This document shows, one piece after another, positions 14,446-19,487 of a stretch of 19,487 bases of DNA (position 1 is the stretch's first letter; each line of letters starts with the position of its first letter). The notes under the pieces were generated by a model, which saw only the letters and a program-made list of their open reading frames with translations, ran no database searches and was not told the DNA's origin. Location: positions 1 through 19,487 of the forward strand of contig VGIX01000035.1 of assembly GCA_016867725.1 (NCBI GenBank), read 5' to 3'. The stretch is from Candidatus Effluviviaceae Genus I sp. GTDB taxonomy: Bacteria > Joyebacterota > Joyebacteria > Joyebacterales > Joyebacteraceae. The translations under genes and the position numbers were made by a program.

Positions 14446-17184
14446 ATCACGCGCCCGCTCAAGCGTCATGAGGCGTCGGCAGCAGCCGGCGCGCTGCTTC
14501 TTGCCCTGCTTCCCGCCACCGCGTCGGCGCCTCTTCACCGAGCCGCGGTCGCCAGGGTCATCACCGATACCGCCGACCTGCTGGGCGGCCCCCGCGCCGA
14601 GGGACAGGTCGGCGACATCCTCCTCTCGAACGAGGCGGTCGCCTTCGTCATCGAGGCAGTGGACCACCCGCACAACGGCTGCCTGTCCGGTGGGCACGTG
14701 ATCGACGCCGGCGCGGCGCCGCTCTGGCTCGACGAGCTCGTTCAGTGCGCGACGCTCCTTCAGGCGTGGCCGAGGCAGGCGGTGTACGACACGGTGCGCA
14801 TCCTGAGCGACGGCTCAGGCGGCGAGGCGGCCGTGCTGGCCGTCGGGAGGGACTCCGGCAACGCGAACCTCACCGTGAGGACGGTCTACTCGCTGCGGGC
14901 GGGCGACGGCTTCACGACCGTGCGGACGGAGATCGCAAGCGGCGGGGCCGCCGTGCCCGGATACCGCGCGGGCGACGCCGTCGCCTGGGGCGACGTCAGG
15001 CGGTTCCTCCCGGGGTACGGGTTCGATGAGATGTGGACGTCGAGCACGACGGAGTGGCTGGGCGGGAAGGGAACGACCACCTGCTACGGGTACGCGGTGG
15101 CCGCCGGGCTCTTCCCCGCCACGCACGCCGGCGCGCGGTCGGAGACCACGCCGCTCGAGACCGACATCCCCGCCGGCGGGTCCGTCTCGTTCACGCGCTT
15201 CGTCATCGCCGCCGGGCCGGACCTCGCCGCCGTGAGCGACGAGGTGCACGTCGTCCGCGGGACGGCGACCGGCGTGGTCGCGGGCAGAGTCACGGACGAG
15301 ACCACCGGGGACCCGGTCTCCGGCGCGCTGCTCGACATCGGCGTCACGGCGACCGCGCCGTACACGCAGGCCGTCGCCGGCGCGGACGGCCGGTACGAGG
15401 CGACGCTGCCCCCGGCGAGCTTCACGGTGAAGGCGACGGCCGACGGCTACCTGGAGAGCACGGCGCGCGTCACCGTCGCGGCCGGGCAGTCCGTGGAGAC
15501 CGACTTCGTCCTACGATCCAGCGCGTGGGTGCCCTCGTACGGCGACACCCTCACGGTCATCGCGCGGCCGATCATGTCCGTGCCCGTCATCCGGACGCCG
15601 GGGTCGTCGTTCGTCATCCAGGCGCTGGCGCCGTCCGATGCTGCGGGCTGGCAGGCGAGTCTCACGGGCCACGGGCCCGAGCGCCCGTTGAGCCTCGCGG
15701 GCGCCGCGTACTCGGCGGACTGCGAGCGCTGGACGATGACGGCGACCGTGCCGTCCGGCGTCCCCGCCGAGCTCTACGACCTCAGGCTCCGGGCGTCCGG
15801 CGGCATCGACGACACGGCGGCGCACGCCGTGGCCGTCCGCGATTCCATCGGCAGCTCGTTCTACGTGGTCCACATCACCGACACGCACTTCCCCACCCAC
15901 AGGTACTGGGACCAGTCCGGCGCCGACACGGACACGACCGAGATCGACGACCTCCGAGCCCTCATCGAGGACATCAACCTCATGAACCCCGACTTCGTCA
16001 TCCACACGGGAGACCTCGTCAACGAGGGCGAGCTCGAGGACTTCCTCGGGCGGCGGTACTTCACGAGGGCGCAGCGCGTGCTCGGGGAGCTCACGGTGCC
16101 GCTCTACATGGTGCCGGGCAACCATGACATCGGCGGGTGGACCGACACGCCGCCGCCGGACGGCACGGCGCGGCGCGCGTGGTGGCGTTTCTTCGGGTGG
16201 CGGCAGCTGGGCGACCCGCCGCCGGGCGACCTGCGGCGCACGCAGGACTACTCGTTCGACCACGGCGGCGTGCACTTCACGGGGCTCGAGGCGTACGACA
16301 ACTACGACGGCTGGCGCTACCCCATCTACGGCTCCACGAGCTTCACGGGCGGTCAGCTTGCCTGGCTCGCCGACGACCTCGCCCTCGCGGGCGCCGCGAC
16401 GCCGAAGGTGCTCTTCTACCACATGGACTTCGCCGGCCAGCTGAACCTCCACGCGCTCGGCGTGGACTGCGCGCTGTGGGGGCACGTCCACCGGACGAGC
16501 GGGTCGCTCGCGGCGCCACCGTACAATCTCTCGCTCAACGCCGCCTGCGACGGGCGGCGCGCGATGCGCGTGGTGCGCTTCGAGAACGGGACCGTCCTGC
16601 CGCAGCCGGCGCTCGCCGCCGGCGCGAGCGGCCAGCGGCTCCGCGTCGACTACGATCCTGCGAACGACGGGACGGCGGCGCGCGTGTCGGCGACGATCGT
16701 CAACGAGCACCCGCAGGCGTTCGAGCACGGGCTCGTGAGGTTCGTGGTGCCGGCGGACTCGGTCCCCTACGAGGCGGAAGGCGGCGCGCTCCGGCAGACG
16801 GTCGTGGAGGGCGCGACGGCGGTCTGCTCCGTCGGCGTCCCCATCTCGGCCTCCGGCATCGTGACGGTGAGCGTCCGCCCCGGCCCGCGTCCCGAGCCGC
16901 CGGTGACGGAGATCGCGCTCCACGCGGCGAGCCCGAACCCGGCCGCGGCGGCCGCCACGGTGCGCTTCGCGCTGCCGGAGGAGGCGGACGTCGTTCTCGA
17001 GGTGTTCGACCTCGCGGGCAGGAAGGTCGCGACCCTCCTCGACGGGCGCGCCGGGCCCGGCCCCGGGCAGGTCGCGTGGGACCTCACGGGCCCCGGCGGC
17101 GAGCGCGCGGCGTCGGGCATCTACTTCGTGCGGTTGACCGTGGGCGCGACCGCGCTCACGAGCAAGCTCGCGATCGTCAGGTGA
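14446..17184 (+). CDS. Exported calcineurin-like phosphoesterase with CarboxypepD-reg domain and FlgD-like sorting tail; apparent ATC start
   Basis: A 912-residue multidomain exported protein. The signal peptide is about 1-28 (TRPLKRH, then a hydrophobic core ending ATASA). A beta-rich N-terminal region of unknown family follows (about 30-270), then a carboxypeptidase-regulatory-like domain (about 275-355). The metallophosphoesterase domain (about 472-720) has a full metal-ligand set: Asp479 and His481 (DTH), Asp523 (GDLVNEGE), Asn559-His560 (GNHD), His659, and His680/His682 (GHVH). The C-terminal FlgD-Ig/type A sorting-like domain is about 822-912, with SPNPAAA, FDLAGRKVATLL and ASGIYFVRL. 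No ATG, GTG or TTG lies in frame between the promoter and the signal peptide. An ATC five bases after GGAGG (14436-14440) fits exactly. The substrate (nucleotide, phospholipid or phosphodiester) is unknown. Upstream frame extension is rejected. Confidence 0.85.
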   Translation: MTRPLKRHEASAAAGALLLALLPATASAPLHRAAVARVITDTADLLGGPRAEGQVGDILLSNEAVAFVIEAVDHPHNGCLSGGHVIDAGAAPLWLDELVQCATLLQAWPRQAVYDTVRILSDGSGGEAAVLAVGRDSGNANLTVRTVYSLRAGDGFTTVRTEIASGGAAVPGYRAGDAVAWGDVRRFLPGYGFDEMWTSSTTEWLGGKGTTTCYGYAVAAGLFPATHAGARSETTPLETDIPAGGSVSFTRFVIAAGPDLAAVSDEVHVVRGTATGVVAGRVTDETTGDPVSGALLDIGVTATAPYTQAVAGADGRYEATLPPASFTVKATADGYLESTARVTVAAGQSVETDFVLRSSAWVPSYGDTLTVIARPIMSVPVIRTPGSSFVIQALAPSDAAGWQASLTGHGPERPLSLAGAAYSADCERWTMTATVPSGVPAELYDLRLRASGGIDDTAAHAVAVRDSIGSSFYVVHITDTHFPTHRYWDQSGADTDTTEIDDLRALIEDINLMNPDFVIHTGDLVNEGELEDFLGRRYFTRAQRVLGELTVPLYMVPGNHDIGGWTDTPPPDGTARRAWWRFFGWRQLGDPPPGDLRRTQDYSFDHGGVHFTGLEAYDNYDGWRYPIYGSTSFTGGQLAWLADDLALAGAATPKVLFYHMDFAGQLNLHALGVDCALWGHVHRTSGSLAAPPYNLSLNAACDGRRAMRVVRFENGTVLPQPALAAGASGQRLRVDYDPANDGTAARVSATIVNEHPQAFEHGLVRFVVPADSVPYEAEGGALRQTVVEGATAVCSVGVPISASGIVTVSVRPGPRPEPPVTEIALHAASPNPAAAAATVRFALPEEADVVLEVFDLAGRKVATLLDGRAGPGPGQVAWDLTGPGGERAASGIYFVRLTVGATALTSKLAIVR

Positions 17185-17220
17185 CGTGAACCTGGGCCGT
17201 GCAGCGACGGAGGCGGCACC

Positions 17221-18372
17221 GTGAAGCTCCTTGTCGTCGGCGGCGGCCTCATGGGCCGCGCGGCAGCCTATGACCTCGCGAGGCAGCCGGACGTCGCGCA
17301 GGTGGTCATCGCTGATCTGAACAAGGACAGGGCCGCGGAGGCCGCCCGGTTCGCGCGGTCCGAGAAGGCCGTGCCGCTTCGGCTCGACGCGCGGGACGCG
17401 GACGCGGTCGCCGCGGCGTTCTGCGGCGCGAAGGCCGCGCTCGGGGCCGCGAGCTACGATCTCAACCTCGGGCTCTCGTGCGCCGCCATCGCGGCGGGCG
17501 TCCACTGGTGCGACATGGGCGGGAACAACGCGGTCGTGGACGCCCAGCTCGCGCTCGACGAGGAGGCGAAGCGCGCGGGGGTGACGGTCATCCCCGACAC
17601 GGGGCTCGCGCCGGGCATGGTGTCCCTCCTCGCGATGCACGGCGTGCGCTCGATGGACGAGGCGCGGACCGTCCGCCTCCGCGTGGGCGGGCTCCCGCAG
17701 CGCCCGAGGCCCCCGCTCAACTACGCGCTCGTGTTTTCGGTGCAGGGGCTCATCAACGAGTACGTCGAGCCGTGCGCCGCGATCCGCGACGGGCGGCTCG
17801 TCACGGACATCGAGCCGCTCGTGGACGTCGAGGAGATCTCGTTCGCGCCGCCGCTCGACCGGCTCGAGGCGTTCAACACGTCGGGCGGCACCTCGACGCT
17901 CCCGCGGACGCTCCTCGGGAGGGTGCGCGACCTCGACTACAAGACCATCCGCTACCCGGGGCACGCGGCGATCATGCGGACCCTGTTCGAGCTGGGGCTC
18001 CTGTCGCGCCGCGAGGTCGAGCTCCGCGGCACGAGGGTCGCGCCGCGCGACGTGCTCGAGCGGCTCATCGCCGAGCACGCGCCCAGGACCGAGGACGACC
18101 TCGTGCTGCTGCGCGTCACGGTGGAGGGCACGAAGGGCGGCCGGCCCGCGCGCGCCGTCTACGAGATGGTTGACAGGAAGGACCCCGCGACGGGGCTCAC
18201 CGCGATGATGCGTGGCACCGCGTTCCCGTCGGCGATCGTGTGCCTCATGATGGCGCGGGGGCAGACGAAGCCGGGGGCGACGCCGCAGGAACTGGCGCTC
18301 GACGCGGACGCGTTCATCGCCGAGGTGAGGAAGCGGGGGCTACCGCTCGAGGCATCGTTCGAGGTTCTCTAG
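17221..18372 (+). CDS. Lysine 6-dehydrogenase / saccharopine dehydrogenase-like oxidoreductase
   Basis: A 383-residue NAD(P)-dependent enzyme of the saccharopine dehydrogenase family. The N-terminal Rossmann motif is VVGGGLMGRAAA (about 5-16). Then come a VHWCDMGG segment, IPDTGLAPGM (Asp126 to Met133), RVGGLPQRPRPPLNYALVFS, LEAFNTSGGTSTLPR and YKTIRYPGHAAIMR. Length and motif order match the lysine 6-dehydrogenase of Geobacillus as I remember it, which converts L-lysine to 2-aminoadipate semialdehyde with NAD+. Other members (saccharopine reductases, carboxynorspermidine synthase-like) share the fold, so the substrate is not proven. The GTG start is seven bases after GGAGG (17209-17213), 36 bases after the phosphoesterase. 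The possible link to lat in this window is noted under findings. Confidence 0.82.
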   Translation: MKLLVVGGGLMGRAAAYDLARQPDVAQVVIADLNKDRAAEAARFARSEKAVPLRLDARDADAVAAAFCGAKAALGAASYDLNLGLSCAAIAAGVHWCDMGGNNAVVDAQLALDEEAKRAGVTVIPDTGLAPGMVSLLAMHGVRSMDEARTVRLRVGGLPQRPRPPLNYALVFSVQGLINEYVEPCAAIRDGRLVTDIEPLVDVEEISFAPPLDRLEAFNTSGGTSTLPRTLLGRVRDLDYKTIRYPGHAAIMRTLFELGLLSRREVELRGTRVAPRDVLERLIAEHAPRTEDDLVLLRVTVEGTKGGRPARAVYEMVDRKDPATGLTAMMRGTAFPSAIVCLMMARGQTKPGATPQELALDADAFIAEVRKRGLPLEASFEVL

Positions 18373-18399
18373 GGGACCGCTCGGTCAAGGAGGCACATC

Positions 18400-19365
18400 A
18401 TGCGCGGAACGCGCCTGTCCGACCTCGTCTCGATCGCCGTCATCGCGGCCGCGCTCGGTCTCGCCAGCTCCGCGGCCGCGCTCGGTCTCGCGGGCCACGC
18501 GGGCGCCTCGGGCGCGGGTGAGCCGTCGCCGGAGCTCCTCGTCGAGCCCGCGTGGGTCGCGGCGGCGCTCGGGACGCCGGGGCTCGTCGTCATCGAGATC
18601 GGCCGCGACCTCTACGACTTCGAGGCCGGGCACGTGCCCGACGCCGCGTACGTGGACAAGGCCTGGATCACGCGGGAGGTGGACGGCGTCCCGGGCATGC
18701 TGGCGTCGGACGAGACGATGACGGTCGTGCTCGAGGCGGCCGGCGTGAACGATACCTCGACCGTTGTCATCTACGATGAGTCCTCGAGCCTCTGGGCGTC
18801 CCGTCTTTTCTGGGCCATGGAGCGCTTCGGGTTCGACGACGTGCACGTCATGAACGGGGGGTGGGGCCAGTGGGTGCGCCTCGGGCTTCCCGTCGAGACC
18901 CACCGCCCGCACACGGGAGACGGACACGTGACGCTGGTCCCCGACGAGTCCCGCCTCGCCGCGAAGGCCTGGATGGTCGAGCACCTGGAGGACCCGGGCG
19001 TCGTCATGCTCGACGTGCGGACGGACGAGGAGTACTCGGGCGCGAGGTCGATGTCAGAAGCGGCGGGGCGCATCCCCGGCGCCGTGCACGTGGAGTGGCT
19101 GCGGGCGCTCGTGGGAGACGGAACGGGGCTCTTCCAGCCGGTCGAGGCGCTCCGGGAGATCTACGAGTCGGCCGGCATCACGCCGGACCGCGAGGTCGTC
19201 GCGTACTGCCAGGTCGGGGCGCGCGCGACGCACACCTACCTCGCGCTCCGGCTCGCGGGATACGAGCGCGTGAGGGTGTACGACGGCTCGTGGGCCGAGT
19301 GGGGGAACGACCCGGCGTTGCCGGTGGAGGCGGACGGTCCCTCGCGCAGGGTCATCCCGCGCTAG
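18400..19365 (+). CDS. Exported two-domain rhodanese (thiosulfate/mercaptopyruvate sulfurtransferase-like)
   Basis: A 321-residue sulfurtransferase of tandem rhodanese architecture. An N-terminal hydrophobic export signal (about 8-38) is followed by an inactive rhodanese domain (about 45-170), where the Cys position reads YDESSSLWASRLFW. The active domain is about 178-310, with catalytic Cys270 in the loop CQVGAR before ATHTYLALRLAGY. It transfers sulfane sulfur from thiosulfate or 3-mercaptopyruvate to an acceptor such as cyanide or a thiol. The CQVGAR loop fits the thiosulfate-type CRxGxR loop better than the CGSG form typical of mercaptopyruvate enzymes. ATG is six bases after a perfect AAGGAGG (18387-18393), 27 bases after the dehydrogenase. 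An extracytoplasmic location is predicted. The signal region carries an in-frame 27-base duplication. Confidence 0.9.
   Translation: MRGTRLSDLVSIAVIAAALGLASSAAALGLAGHAGASGAGEPSPELLVEPAWVAAALGTPGLVVIEIGRDLYDFEAGHVPDAAYVDKAWITREVDGVPGMLASDETMTVVLEAAGVNDTSTVVIYDESSSLWASRLFWAMERFGFDDVHVMNGGWGQWVRLGLPVETHRPHTGDGHVTLVPDESRLAAKAWMVEHLEDPGVVMLDVRTDEEYSGARSMSEAAGRIPGAVHVEWLRALVGDGTGLFQPVEALREIYESAGITPDREVVAYCQVGARATHTYLALRLAGYERVRVYDGSWAEWGNDPALPVEADGPSRRVIPR
18444..18491 (+). repeat. In-frame 27-base tandem duplication in the rhodanese signal sequence
   Basis: The same 21 bases occur at 18444-18464 and 18471-18491, giving a period of 27 bases or nine codons. They encode AAALGLAS followed by AAALGLAG. 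The duplication lengthens the hydrophobic core of the export signal. Confidence 0.75.
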
Positions 19366-19487
19366 CGGCAGAACGCTTTGATCGTGCCCCAACTGGTGCG
19401 TTGAGCGAGCGACACCTGCTCATTCAGGAACAGGTAGATGAGGTAGTCGCCGCCACAGACAAGCAAGTCCGGATCGCCATCCCCGTC
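19362..19487 (-). CDS. C-terminal end of an exported FG-GAP/VCBS-like repeat protein (partial)
   Basis: The minus strand is open from the right edge to a TAG at 19364-19362, giving the last 41 residues of a protein whose start is outside the window. It begins DGDGDPDLLVCGGDYLIYLFLNE, the calcium-binding D-x-D-G-D-x-D-L loop of FG-GAP/VCBS repeats followed by a typical strand. It ends TSWGTIKAFCR. Short W-G-x-I-K-x-aromatic-x-R ends are, as I recall, frequent on secreted proteins of Eisenbacteria-like genomes and may be a sorting tail. GC is visibly lower here than in neighbouring genes. Its stop and the rhodanese stop share the palindrome CTAG (19362-19365), so the genes converge and overlap by three bases. 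Confidence 0.65.
   Translation of the reverse strand, partial: DGDGDPDLLVCGGDYLIYLFLNEQVSLAQRTSWGTIKAFCR

Overview
The window is very GC-rich (about 70% by eye) and almost fully coding. The largest non-coding gap is about 200 bases (14247-14445). I see no rRNA, tRNA, CRISPR, integrase or insertion sequence. Three features point to a bacterium of the FCB group: an exported phosphoesterase with a FlgD-like C-terminal sorting tail, a VCBS/FG-GAP-type protein end closing in an aromatic-basic tail at the right edge, and many exported or lipid-anchored proteins. The GC content fits candidate phyla such as Eisenbacteria or Krumholzibacteriota. That placement is inference, not a database result.

Left block, + strand (1-7236). 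The 3' part of a MacB/FtsX-type ABC permease is translationally coupled to an eIF2B/ribose-1,5-bisphosphate-isomerase-like protein that lacks the usual catalytic Cys. A good sigma-70-type promoter (2178-2206) precedes an L-lysine 6-aminotransferase (lat). Four tightly packed genes of unknown function follow (3779-7236): two anchored alpha/beta proteins alternate with two six-helix membrane proteins. This set is the best candidate in the window for an undescribed system.

Middle block, - strand (7290-14246). Nine genes with gaps of 55 bases or less, several overlapping, read leftward from one promoter at 14284-14312. In transcription order they are: a 59-residue two-helix membrane protein, an inhibitory-type serpin, the transglycosylase MtgA, a DUF374 acyltransferase, a threonine/serine dehydratase, a fasciclin lipoprotein, a GIN-domain (DUF2807) lipoprotein, an exported CpeT-like protein, and a GNAT-type acetyltransferase. 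The block leans towards envelope proteins but is mixed.

Right block, + strand (14446-19365). A back-to-back promoter (14333-14361) drives a large exported calcineurin-like phosphoesterase that appears to start at an ATC codon, then a lysine 6-dehydrogenase/saccharopine dehydrogenase-like enzyme, then an exported two-domain rhodanese. The rhodanese stop shares a CTAG with the stop of a convergent gene that runs off the right edge.

Lat and the putative lysine 6-dehydrogenase would both turn lysine into 2-aminoadipate semialdehyde / piperideine-6-carboxylate, by transamination and by NAD(P)-linked deamination. Two routes to one product within 15 kb deserve attention. No intrinsic terminator with a T-tract was found, so gene ends probably depend on Rho or on GC hairpins.
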